Source: DAIOHQ01 sp036744635
Lineage (GTDB): Bacteria; Planctomycetota; Phycisphaerae; Tepidisphaerales; Tepidisphaeraceae
Direction of reading: 5' to 3'
Assembly (NCBI GenBank): GCA_036744635.1
Contig: DAIOHQ010000041.1
Coordinates: forward strand, 1 to 24,860
DNA: 24,860 bases
Made by a program: the position numbers and the translations under genes. Position 1 is the first letter of the stretch, and each line of letters starts with the position of its first letter. Shown here piece by piece: positions 8,073 through 14,314 of the stretch. The notes under the pieces were generated by a model, which was given only the letters and a program-made list of their open reading frames with translations, searched no databases and was not told where the DNA came from.

Positions 8073-8369
8073 GTGGAAGTTCGTCATGCCGACCGGAAAT
8101 TGCAGCGGCTTGAAGAGAATACTGCGTATACCGCCGGCTTCGGGCGCGACGTCGTCCGAGCATATCGAAAGGTAATGCAGATCATTCGCCACGCGGCCGA
8201 CGAGCGGGACTTCTATGAGTTGAAGTCGTTGCGCTATGAGAAGCTGAAGGGGGATCGTGCTGAACAGCGCTCGATGCAGCTGAATCGTCAGTTTCGTCTG
8301 GTATTGACGATTGAGGTGACCGAATCGCGGCGCACCGCGGTGATCATTGAATTGGTTGATTATCACTAG
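8073..8369 (+). CDS. higB: HigB-type toxin (RelE superfamily mRNA interferase)
   Basis: A 98-residue protein if the GTG at 8073 is the start (VEVRHADRKLQRLEENTAYTAGFGRDVVRAYRKVMQIIRHAADERDFYELKSLRYEKLKGDR...). This matches the HigB family, which cuts mRNA at the ribosome, including the YEKLKGDR and RLV stretches and a short C-terminal strand ending ELVDYH. The frame is open back to 7932, but those 47 residues are compositionally unlike the family and lack a ribosome site. A weak promoter-like TTGATT/TAGGCT pair (8037/8060, spacer 17) would place transcription start almost at the GTG, so the mRNA could be leaderless. The antitoxin gene starts 9 bases downstream, in the usual toxin-first order of hig loci. 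Confidence 0.85.
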   Translation: MEVRHADRKLQRLEENTAYTAGFGRDVVRAYRKVMQIIRHAADERDFYELKSLRYEKLKGDRAEQRSMQLNRQFRLVLTIEVTESRRTAVIIELVDYH

Positions 8370-8378
8370 GAGTTTCCT

Positions 8379-8681
8379 ATGCCGATGTTAAAAACATTTA
8401 AGCCGGCCGAAGTATTCTCGCCCGGGGAAATTCTGGCCGATGAGTTGGAGGCTCGGGGATGGACGCAGGCAAAGCTCGCGAAGATTCTCGGCCGGCCACT
8501 GCAGACGGTGAACGCGATTATCAACGGCAAGAAGCAGATCACGCCGCAGACGGCCTTGGAATTGTCGGCGGCATTGGGAACGTCGGCCGAGCTGTGGCTG
8601 AATATGGAGATGACCTACCGGCTTGCCAAGGCCGGCGATGTTGATCCGAGGATCATTGAGCGGGCGCGGGCGGCGAGTTAA
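8379..8681 (+). CDS. higA: HigA-type antitoxin (XRE-family HTH)
   Basis: A 100-residue protein. The ATG at 8379 has AGGAG 6 bases upstream (8368-8372), overlapping the end of the toxin gene. The helix-turn-helix is clear at residues ~25-70: WTQAKLAKILGRPLQTVNAIINGKKQITPQTALELSAALGTSAELWLN, which is characteristic of the HigA family. It should neutralise the upstream HigB-like toxin and repress the shared promoter. Its DNA and protein are close to a second, toxin-less copy at 14311-14610: both share the FKPAEVF start and GRPLQTVN recognition helix, and a 17-base stretch is identical. Confidence 0.9.
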   Translation: MPMLKTFKPAEVFSPGEILADELEARGWTQAKLAKILGRPLQTVNAIINGKKQITPQTALELSAALGTSAELWLNMEMTYRLAKAGDVDPRIIERARAAS

Positions 8682-8758
8682 GCAAGATCCCTCTGACTGA
8701 ACTCCCTGAAAAAGTGCGTGCGTTTTATAACGCTGTGCCGGCGGGGGAATTGCATACA

Positions 8759-9160
8759 ATGTTGGCGATGGAATTTCTGAAGAGCGCGGCGGGGAAGATT
8801 CTGAGCGGGGTGGTGGGGCTGATCGTGGTGATCAGCGCCATCTCGTGGTGGCGCATGGATGAGAGGACGCGGGCCGCATTGCTCTCCGGGAGCGGGAAGA
8901 TCGGGTCCTGGCTGGGGGTGGTGCTGCTGGTGCCGTGGGCGACGTTTTTCCTGATCGGAAGGATCGGGCAGATGCGCTCAAACGCGGCGGGGGCGGCGCT
9001 GGTCCTGGGTTATACGATTGTCGAGATGGTCTTGCTGGGGTGGTTGTTTGGGTGGACGGTGGGCGGAGGGACGGCCTGGACTTTTTTCGTGCTGGGGGGG
9101 CTGTTCGCGGCGGTGTATAATCTGTTCGCGTGTGACTGGATCGCGGAGAGGATGGAATAG
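8759..9160 (+). CDS. Small four-helix membrane protein, function unknown
   Basis: A 133-residue protein from the ATG at 8759 (other starts: GTG 8714, ATG 8768). A G-rich stretch (8742-8748) lies about 10 bases before 8759. TACAAT at 8755-8760 also resembles a -10 box, which would favour ATG 8768. Four hydrophobic segments are visible: ILSGVVGLIVVISAISWW, IGSWLGVVLLVPWATFFLIG, AALVLGYTIVEMVLLGWLFGW and WTFFVLGGLFAAVYNLFA. There are no catalytic motifs and no family I recognise. It precedes the zinc-ribbon kinase on the same strand, separated by an octamer repeat array, and could share its transcript. Confidence 0.65.
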   Translation: MLAMEFLKSAAGKILSGVVGLIVVISAISWWRMDERTRAALLSGSGKIGSWLGVVLLVPWATFFLIGRIGQMRSNAAGAALVLGYTIVEMVLLGWLFGWTVGGGTAWTFFVLGGLFAAVYNLFACDWIAERME

Positions 9161-9165
9161 CATTG

Positions 9166-9197
9166 AAACGGAGAAACGGCGAAACGGAGAATCGGCG
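9166..9197 (+). repeat. Octamer tandem repeat (AAACGGMG), intergenic
   Basis: Four 8-base units: AAACGGAG, AAACGGCG, AAACGGAG, AATCGGCG. They fill most of the 66-base gap between the membrane protein and kinase genes. The same unit is found inside recJ at 3808-3839. Confidence 0.8.
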
Positions 9198-9226
9198 AAG
9201 CAGACTGCATCGCGATTGGAGAACTG

Positions 9227-10276
9227 ATGCCAGCACCTAACCAGAGAATCAGCGAGTATGTGCTCGATCAGCGGATCGGGGGAGGCACGTTTGGGGAAGT
9301 GTGGTGGGCGCATCACCACGTCTGGCTGGATCAACTGGTCGCGATCAAGATCCCGACCGACTCGCAGTATCTGCGCAACCTACAGCGCGAAGGGGCGGCC
9401 ATTCATGGTCTGACCCATCCGAACGTGGTGCGGGCGATGGGTTTTGATCCGTACGCGGAAGTGCCCTATCTGACGATGGAATACGTGCCGGGGACGAGCC
9501 TGCGGCCGCTGATTCAGGGGCGCAAGCTGTCGCCGGCGGATGCGGTGGCGGTGCTGCGGCAGGTGCTGGGAGGGCTTGGATATGCCCACAAATCGGGGAT
9601 CGTGCATCGCGATGTGAAGCCGGAGAATATTCTCATCCACGAGCGCGCCTTCAGCGAGGGATTCAACGCCGAAGGCGTGGTGAAGGTGACCGATTTCGGG
9701 TTGGGGCGGGCGGCGACGAGCACGGCGGTGGGGTCGATCGCCTATTCGGCATCGCTGAATGACGCCGCCGGGAAGGACATCGCCGGCACGCTGGATTACA
9801 TGGCTCCCGAGCAGCGCAGCGGGGGAAACGTCGATGGGCGGGCGGATTTATACGCCTGCGGAGTAGTGTTGTACGAGATGCTGACCGGCGAGCGGCCGGC
9901 CGGGACGGATGTGCCGAGCGATTTGAATCCGGCGACGCCGAAATATCTGGATGAGGCATTTCGCAAGTCTTATGCGCGGTTGGACAAACGGTATCCATCG
10001 GCGGAGGAATTTCTGTTGGGACTGGGGGCCAAGATGCCGCCGCCGATGCCTCGGCCGGGGATGCGGCCACCGCCGCTGCTGCGGACGATGGCGCCGGGGA
10101 AGAAGGACTGCCCCAAATGCCGCCAGCCGATCGAGGGGACGGATCAGTTCTGCATGCACTGCGGGGTGCAGTTGGTGGAGGCGGTGCGAAGGTGCCCCAA
10201 GTGCGGGGCGTTTCCGGATTTGACGGATCAGTATTGTATTTTTTGCGGAGAGACGCTGGCGGTGGGGGTGGCGTAG
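9227..10276 (+). CDS. Ser/Thr protein kinase with two C-terminal zinc ribbons
   Basis: A 349-residue protein; the ATG at 9227 has GGAG at 9218-9221. All kinase motifs are intact: glycine loop IGGGTFGEVWW (17-27), Lys41 (VAIKIP), HRDVKPEN (127-134), DFG (156-158), APEQ (193-196) and DLYACGVVLYEMLTGERP. It should therefore be an active Hanks-type kinase. A Pro-rich linker (270-289) leads to two CxxC pairs repeated twice (Cys295/298-Cys309/312 and Cys323/326-Cys337/340), i.e. a double zinc ribbon. There is no transmembrane helix, so it is probably cytosolic, with the ribbons binding a partner or membrane complex. The next two genes also encode C-terminal zinc ribbons, which suggests a shared assembly. 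The substrates are unknown. Confidence 0.9.
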   Translation: MPAPNQRISEYVLDQRIGGGTFGEVWWAHHHVWLDQLVAIKIPTDSQYLRNLQREGAAIHGLTHPNVVRAMGFDPYAEVPYLTMEYVPGTSLRPLIQGRKLSPADAVAVLRQVLGGLGYAHKSGIVHRDVKPENILIHERAFSEGFNAEGVVKVTDFGLGRAATSTAVGSIAYSASLNDAAGKDIAGTLDYMAPEQRSGGNVDGRADLYACGVVLYEMLTGERPAGTDVPSDLNPATPKYLDEAFRKSYARLDKRYPSAEEFLLGLGAKMPPPMPRPGMRPPPLLRTMAPGKKDCPKCRQPIEGTDQFCMHCGVQLVEAVRRCPKCGAFPDLTDQYCIFCGETLAVGVA

Positions 10277-10345
10277 AAGAAGGAAGAAAGAAGCTGGAAG
10301 TCAGAAGAGCAGATGACATTTGTCGCAGCGAAGCGGATGTGAGAG

Positions 10346-10630
10346 ATGGTGAGCGTACTTACCACTTTGTTGATTTTTCTGGCGGTGATATTTCTCACCG
10401 CGGTGGTGTTTGGCGGGTGGGTAGTGGTGATGGTGGTGAAGCTGATATGGGGGGCGGTGACGCGGGTGCTGGGGCCGGACCGGCCGCCGCAGCCGGCGCC
10501 GAATGCGGTGCGCTGCACGAATGAGAAGTGCCGGGCGAGCAATCCGAAGACGGCGCAGTTCTGCCGGAGGTGCGGCAGGAAGGTGGGGCAGGTACAGACG
10601 GTGGGGGTAAGACGGGTGGCGATGTGGTGA
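10346..10630 (+). CDS. Small membrane protein with C-terminal zinc ribbon
   Basis: A 94-residue protein. The first ~38 residues form one long or two short transmembrane helices (VLTTLLIFLAVIFLTAVVFGGWVVVMVVKLIWGAV). They are followed by a Pro-rich linker and a zinc ribbon with Cys pairs CTNEKC and CRRC (RCTNEKCRASN...AQFCRRCGRKVGQ). The ribbon would face the cytoplasm if the N-terminus is outside. It sits 69 bases after the zinc-ribbon kinase and just before a third zinc-ribbon gene. The spacer carries a GAAGTCAGAAG repeat fragment. The family is unknown; its function is likely as an adaptor. Confidence 0.7.
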   Translation: MVSVLTTLLIFLAVIFLTAVVFGGWVVVMVVKLIWGAVTRVLGPDRPPQPAPNAVRCTNEKCRASNPKTAQFCRRCGRKVGQVQTVGVRRVAMW

Positions 10631-10640
10631 GTGCAAGTTG

Positions 10641-10664
10641 AATGATGAATGCGGAATGATGCAT
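10641..10664 (+). repeat. ATGATGAATGCGG-family repeat, copy 1
   Basis: AATGATGAATGCGGAATGAT followed by GCATT. The same unit occurs at 11625-11657 and as an inverted pair at 13444-13520. It is short, AT-richer than its surroundings and always intergenic. Confidence 0.8.
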
Positions 10665-10680
10665 TGGCAGGAGCGCGTGC

Positions 10681-11622
10681 GTGATGGGGAAGATGGATGA
10701 GAACACATCGACGGATTGGAATCGGCCAGCGGATCATCTGGGCGGGGCGACGTTGAGCAGCCTGACGCGGCGAATCGGGTGCAAGGAGTCCTGGGGGGTG
10801 GTGAAGAGCATTTTGCTGGGGGGGCTGTCGTTTGGAATTCTGCCGCTGATTTTGTGGCCGATGATGCTGCGCGACTTCATCTGGATGGAACGGACGCAGC
10901 TTGAGCACCTGGCGGATTGGCTGCGGCGCAACAGCGGCCACGCGGCGGCGGTGGAATTGCCGGCGGCGGCGCGGCGGATTCGGATGCGCCGGTGGCCGTT
11001 GTGGCTCGGGGCGCTGGCACTGTATGTTGCCATACTGTCGCTGACAGTAGGCTTCACGTTTCTTGCGGACTCTCGTAGCCTGCATTTAATCGACCTGACG
11101 TACGGGTTCCGTCAGCAGCCGTCACACGTCCGGCGCGACATATTCGGAGTGTTCGCCGGATGGACGCTGGCGCTGTCGGCGGGGTATGGGTTTCACTGGC
11201 TGCAGGTGCTGCTGCACGCGTGGGATGTGCGTCGGTTTTTGCGCAAGTTCAACGAGGTGGCGCTGTATGAGGGATTGGCGCCGATTTCGTGGAAGTATCT
11301 GGGAGTGGGGGTGAGGCCGCTCTGGGTGATGGGGGCGGTGGCGATGATCGTGTGCGGCGGGTTGTGGGGTGTGCCGATGATGCTGGCGGGCGCTGTGCAT
11401 CGCCGGTACGTCAACGCGGTGAGCCCGTGGACGCGGGCGGCGTTGGCGCAGCGGCTGCGCGATATGCTCATGCGCCGCCGGCCGATGATGAACATGGAAT
11501 TGCCGGTGGGAGTGAGGCTGCGCTGCGGGCGGGAGCGCTGCCGGGTGGCGCTGCCGACCGGGGCGGCGTATTGTCCGCGGTGTGGGATGAGGGTGGTGGC
11601 GGGGGTGGAGGTGATGGCGTAG
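10681..11622 (+). CDS. Multi-pass membrane protein with C-terminal zinc ribbon
   Basis: A 313-residue protein from GTG 10681, or 312 from ATG 10684; AGGAG at 10669-10673 serves both. Four hydrophobic segments are visible: VVKSILLGGLSFGILPLILWPMML, WPLWLGALALYVAILSLTVGFTFLA, IFGVFAGWTLALSAGYGFHWLQVLL and LWVMGAVAMIVCGGLWGVPMMLAGAV. The C-terminus carries a zinc ribbon (LRCGRERCRVAL...YCPRCGMRV). The arrangement of membrane domain plus cytosolic ribbon mirrors the 94-residue gene just upstream and the ribbon end of the kinase. No enzyme motif is recognised. It is the last gene before a cluster of repeats, so it probably ends that transcription unit. Confidence 0.7.
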   Translation: MMGKMDENTSTDWNRPADHLGGATLSSLTRRIGCKESWGVVKSILLGGLSFGILPLILWPMMLRDFIWMERTQLEHLADWLRRNSGHAAAVELPAAARRIRMRRWPLWLGALALYVAILSLTVGFTFLADSRSLHLIDLTYGFRQQPSHVRRDIFGVFAGWTLALSAGYGFHWLQVLLHAWDVRRFLRKFNEVALYEGLAPISWKYLGVGVRPLWVMGAVAMIVCGGLWGVPMMLAGAVHRRYVNAVSPWTRAALAQRLRDMLMRRRPMMNMELPVGVRLRCGRERCRVALPTGAAYCPRCGMRVVAGVEVMA

Positions 11623-11624
11623 CG

Positions 11625-11657
11625 AAATGATGAATGATGAATGCGGAATGATGAATT
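11625..11657 (+). repeat. ATGATGAATGCGG-family repeat, copy 2
   Basis: An extended copy (AAATGATGAATGATGAATGC, then GGAATGATGAATT) that begins 3 bases after the stop codon of the membrane zinc-ribbon gene. It contains one extra ATGATGA unit compared with copy 1. Confidence 0.8.
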
Positions 11658-11659
11658 GT

Positions 11660-11734
11660 TAGCCCGCTCGCTTGCGAGCGGCGTGATATCGGCGAACTAG
11701 CGCAATCGCACGCGCTCCGCAAGCGGGGCGGCTA
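11660..11734. repeat. Inverted repeat, TAGCC..CGCTTGCG family
   Basis: The left part TAGCCCGCTCGCTTGCGAGC (from 11660) and the right part ending GCAAGCGGGGCGGCTA (to 11734) are imperfect inverted copies around an AT-richer centre. The left arm alone also folds (CCGCTCGC/GCGAGCGG). The element lies directly between two other repeat families. Confidence 0.65.
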
Positions 11735-11760
11735 AACGGGATTGCGGCGGACAGTAATTT

Positions 11761-11829
11761 GCAGGGTCCGCTTTAGCGGACGCTGTTCGGCGGGCGCACG
11801 CAACTCGCGTCCGCTGAAGCGGACCCTGC
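11761..11829. repeat. Palindromic element, CAGGGTCCGCTT family
   Basis: Arms of 23 bases (11761-11783 and 11807-11829; GCAGGGTCCGCTTTAGCGGA... against its inverse) match at 22 of 23 positions around a 23-base loop. Each arm contains its own smaller palindrome (TCCGCTTTAGCGGA). It ends 7 bases before the start of the 43-residue gene, so it lies in that gene's 5' leader or promoter. Confidence 0.85.
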
Positions 11830-11836
11830 GCTCGAT

Positions 11837-11968
11837 ATGAAGACGATCTATGCTATTCTCGCGATTGCCGGGTGGGTTTGGTTTATCATTGTGATGGCCT
11901 TGCTGGCGGTGCCAACGCGGCGAGGCGGGCAGCGCGGGTTTGACGTGGTTGAGAAGCATGAGAAATAG
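11837..11968 (+). CDS. Small single-helix membrane protein (43 aa)
   Basis: The ATG at 11837 opens a 43-residue frame: MKTIYAILAIAGWVWFIIVMALLAV, then PTRRGGQRGFDVVEKHEK. It has one strong transmembrane helix and a basic cytosolic tail. Its last 11 bases overlap the start of the next gene (ATG at 11958, stop ending 11968), which points to translational coupling. No family is recognised, and it is too short for most gene callers. Positioned at the head of the Snf7-like gene array, it could be a membrane anchor for that system (inference). Confidence 0.55.
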   Translation: MKTIYAILAIAGWVWFIIVMALLAVPTRRGGQRGFDVVEKHEK

Positions 11969-13439
11969 TTCCGATCCATCCGCACACCGTGCCCGCGAGC
12001 GGCAGATCATGCAGCATGTCGAAAGACTGCTGGACGATGAGCGGCTGCGCATCGACACCACCCGCGGGCGCCGGCCGCTCAATACGTTCATGTTCAGCTT
12101 CACGCAGAGCAATCGCGGCGTGGAGCTCAAGCGCATCATGAGCGAGATGGGCCTGCCGGACCGCGAGCTGGAAGCGCTAATGCCGCAGGGGCGGATGCTG
12201 GATGTCGTGGCCAAGCGCAAGGGTTGGTTTGGCAAGAAGGCGGTGGGGCGGCTGCGGGTGATGTGCGTGTCGCCGGTGCGCGAGCTTCTGAAGGGGGAGA
12301 ATCCGTCGCCGTTGAACGGGCAGGATATCAAGAAGATTTTGGCGGAAGCGGCGACGCCGACGGATGTGCCGGCCACGATTGTGCTGATGAGCACCTGTGG
12401 CTTCACTTTGGAAGCGCACGAATTGGCCGAGCGGCGGGCGGATCGCACGCTGATTTTGGTCGAGCCGAACGATGCCGGCGGCTGGACTGTGAGCGGGCCG
12501 GTGGAGACCAAGGCGCTGACGGATCTGTTCGATCCCGAGGCCGAGCATGAGAAGCGGCAGCGCGTGCGCGGGTTTATCGAAGCGGCGCAGTTCGAGCTGA
12601 CCGGGAGCGGGATCGCGACCGACAAGGTGGCGGCCAAGACGCAGCTTCCGCTGCAGTTGATCGAGCGCGAGCTGAAGAGTTATGCCCAGGAACACGCGGG
12701 ATTGTCGGCCAAGCGGCTGGACGGGCGGGTGGTGCTGTTTCGCGAGGGGACGGCGCCGGTGAAGGCTTCGGGAGAATCAGCCATGCCATTTCTCGAACGG
12801 ATGAAGGCGCTGTTTGCCCGCAAGGGCGAGAACGAAAAGAAGATCGCGTTTTTGGCGGAGCGGCGGACAGCGCTCGGCCAGCAGCGCGACCGGTCTTACG
12901 AGGAATTGACGGCGATGGAGGTGAAGGAACAGGCGCTGCACGACCAGTTCAAGAGTGGCGCCAGCGCCCTGGCCAAGCGGCGCATCACCAGCCAGATGCT
13001 GCAGCTTCGCAAGGACATCGAGCGTCGCCAGCAGTTGCAGGCGGTGTTGAACCAACAGATCAACGTGGTGAGCACGCACCTGCACAACCTGGAATTGGTG
13101 CAGCAGGGACAGAGCGCCAAGCTGCCGGACGCTGAGGAAATGGCCAGCGACGCCGCCAGGGCCGAGGATATGCTGGCCGAGCTGGAGGCGGAAACCGAGT
13201 TGGCCGGCACGGTGGGGGCGATGGCGCACGCGGGGATGACGGCGGAGGAGCAGGCGCTGTATGAGGAGCTGGAAAAGGAAACCGGCGAGGCCGGGCCGGG
13301 GATGAGGATGACGCTGGAGAGGGTGGAGGAGCAGGAGGAAGCGGCGGAGGAACGTGCCAGCACGACGCCGGAGCGTAACCAGTCGGCGCCCATCCCCCCG
13401 ACGCCGGAGCCGAAGCGCAATGAGCCGGAGGCGGGGTGA
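11958..13439 (+). CDS. Winged-helix plus ESCRT-III/Snf7-like helical protein (putative)
   Basis: A 493-residue protein from ATG 11958 (TTG 11940 would add 6 residues). Residues 1-~190 are a mixed alpha/beta domain I do not recognise (ATIVLMSTCGFTLEAHELAERRADRTLILVEP). Residues ~200-262 look like a winged helix (GFIEAAQFELTGSGIATDKVAAKTQLPLQLIERELKSYAQE...RVVLFREG). From ~277 comes an amphipathic stretch PFLERMKALFARKG, then a long charged helical hairpin (EKKIAFLAERRTALGQQRDRSYEELTAMEVKEQALHDQFK...) and acidic helices (DAARAEDMLAELEAETELA; MTAEEQALYEELEKE). The pattern resembles Snf7/CHMP4 and, with the N-terminal winged helix, CHMP7. The tail (455-493) is Glu/Pro-rich and disordered. ESCRT-III proteins polymerise on membranes to bend or cut them. 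The assignment is by eye, and a generic coiled-coil protein remains possible. Confidence 0.55.
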   Translation: MRNSSDPSAHRARERQIMQHVERLLDDERLRIDTTRGRRPLNTFMFSFTQSNRGVELKRIMSEMGLPDRELEALMPQGRMLDVVAKRKGWFGKKAVGRLRVMCVSPVRELLKGENPSPLNGQDIKKILAEAATPTDVPATIVLMSTCGFTLEAHELAERRADRTLILVEPNDAGGWTVSGPVETKALTDLFDPEAEHEKRQRVRGFIEAAQFELTGSGIATDKVAAKTQLPLQLIERELKSYAQEHAGLSAKRLDGRVVLFREGTAPVKASGESAMPFLERMKALFARKGENEKKIAFLAERRTALGQQRDRSYEELTAMEVKEQALHDQFKSGASALAKRRITSQMLQLRKDIERRQQLQAVLNQQINVVSTHLHNLELVQQGQSAKLPDAEEMASDAARAEDMLAELEAETELAGTVGAMAHAGMTAEEQALYEELEKETGEAGPGMRMTLERVEEQEEAAEERASTTPERNQSAPIPPTPEPKRNEPEAG

Positions 13440-13443
13440 AGGA

Positions 13444-13520
13444 AATGATGAATGTGGAATGATGAATGCTGGTCAAGCAGCGGCCCTCCGGTATTCATTC
13501 ATCATTCCGCATTCATCATT
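13444..13520. repeat. Inverted pair of ATGATGAATG repeats forming a 25-bp hairpin
   Basis: The left arm (13444-13468) and right arm (13496-13520) are inverted copies matching at 24 of 25 positions; the one difference would be a G-U pair in RNA. The loop is 27 bases. It fills the gap between two genes of the Snf7-like array and starts 5 bases after the upstream stop codon. There is no T-run, so it is not a typical terminator. It may instead stabilise or process the mRNA. Confidence 0.85.
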
Positions 13521-13543
13521 CAACATTTCCCGATGGAGCTCGC

Positions 13544-14158
13544 ATGGCGTTGATTGACAAATTGTTCGGCAAGAAAAAGACGCTCAGCGAGCTGTCGCGG
13601 CAGGAGCTGCGCAAGGAGGAGATCATCCTCACCAAGCAGCGCGACCGGCTGTTCAAGCGGATTGAGACGATCGGCACGGACAAGCAGAAGATTTTTCAGC
13701 AGGGGGCGACGCAGAAGTCGCCGGAGTTGCGCAAGGCCTTGGCGCAGGATTTCGAGCTCAAGACACAGGAGCAGCTCATGAGCGCGCGGGAGCTGAACCT
13801 GCGCAGCAAGGAGCTGATGACGGTGAGCCGGCTGCGGCTGGTGAAGGAAAACAAGGAGCGCGGGACCGCCTTCGGGCGGCTGAACCTGACCGACAAGGAT
13901 GTGGCCAAGATCAGCCAGTGGATCGAGGATGATGCGGTGGGGCAGGATATGTACCAGCAGCGGCTGGATTCGATTCTGGAGCTTGGCGGGCAGTCGGACA
14001 AGGATGCCCTGGCCGCGGCGGGGCTGACGCAGGCGGGGCAGGAGCTGATGAATATCTGGAACGATCTGGATCGCGGGGCGCTCAAGCAGGAAGAGGCCTT
14101 CGCGGAGGCGGACAAGGCGGTGAGAAGGAAAGCGGCGGCGATGGATAAGGAAATCTAG
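13544..14158 (+). CDS. ESCRT-III/Snf7-like charged helical protein (putative), 204 aa
   Basis: The ATG at 13544 has GGAG 5 bases upstream (13535-13538). The frame is open back to 13466, but that extension is translated repeat sequence. The N-terminus MALIDKLFGKKKTLSELSRQEL resembles the short amphipathic start of ESCRT-III subunits (compare the LFGRRKTPEELL start of CHMP2). It is followed by a long basic helical hairpin (KEEIILTKQRDRLFKRIETIGTDKQKIFQQG...SPELRKALAQDFELKTQEQLMSARELNLRSKEL) with a turn near residue 53-58, then shorter helices (KDVAKISQWIEDDAVGQDMYQQRLDSILEL; AGQELMNIWNDLDRGALKQEEAFAEAD). There are no transmembrane segments or enzyme motifs. It is same-strand with, and flanked by, two similar proteins. 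PspA/Vipp1-like or an unrelated coiled coil are the alternatives. Confidence 0.5.
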   Translation: MALIDKLFGKKKTLSELSRQELRKEEIILTKQRDRLFKRIETIGTDKQKIFQQGATQKSPELRKALAQDFELKTQEQLMSARELNLRSKELMTVSRLRLVKENKERGTAFGRLNLTDKDVAKISQWIEDDAVGQDMYQQRLDSILELGGQSDKDALAAAGLTQAGQELMNIWNDLDRGALKQEEAFAEADKAVRRKAAAMDKEI

Positions 14159-14160
14159 GA

Positions 14161-14206
14161 GATTTTGGATTCGGGTGCCCTCTGGGTATTTTGGATTTTG
14201 GATTGA
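14161..14206 (+). repeat. TTTTGGATT-family repeat
   Basis: Direct copies of TTTTGGATT at 14163-14171, 14189-14197 and 14196-14204 lie in the gap after the 204-residue gene. Only one locus of this family is seen in the window. Confidence 0.55.
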
Positions 14207-14221
14207 AGAAAGAGGCGCAGC

Positions 14222-14314
14222 GTGCATCGCAAGAACGCGGCGGAGTGGGTGCTGTGGATCGTGCTTTGGCCGGTGGTGCGGGGAGTGCGGTGGTGGCGGA
14301 GTGGTGATTTATGA
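14222..14314 (+). CDS. Possible 30-residue hydrophobic peptide upstream of orphan HigA
   Basis: GTG at 14222 preceded by AGAGG starts VHRKNAAEWVLWIVLWPVVRGVRWWRSGDL. It has a Trp-rich hydrophobic core and a basic end, and its stop overlaps the next start as ATGA (14311-14314). The overlap and ribosome site support translation; the tiny size and GTG start argue for caution. It sits where a HigB toxin gene would be expected but bears no resemblance to one. It could be a membrane-active peptide or only a leader that couples translation. Confidence 0.35.
   Translation: MHRKNAAEWVLWIVLWPVVRGVRWWRSGDL

Noticed and set aside
9166..9197. The tandem octamers as a CRISPR array
   Set aside because: Units are contiguous 8-mers with no spacers, and no cas genes are present.
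13466..13543. N-terminal extension of the 204-residue Snf7-like protein
   Set aside because: It is translated hairpin repeat (SSFRIHHSTF); the ATG at 13544 has its own ribosome site and gives a family-like start.
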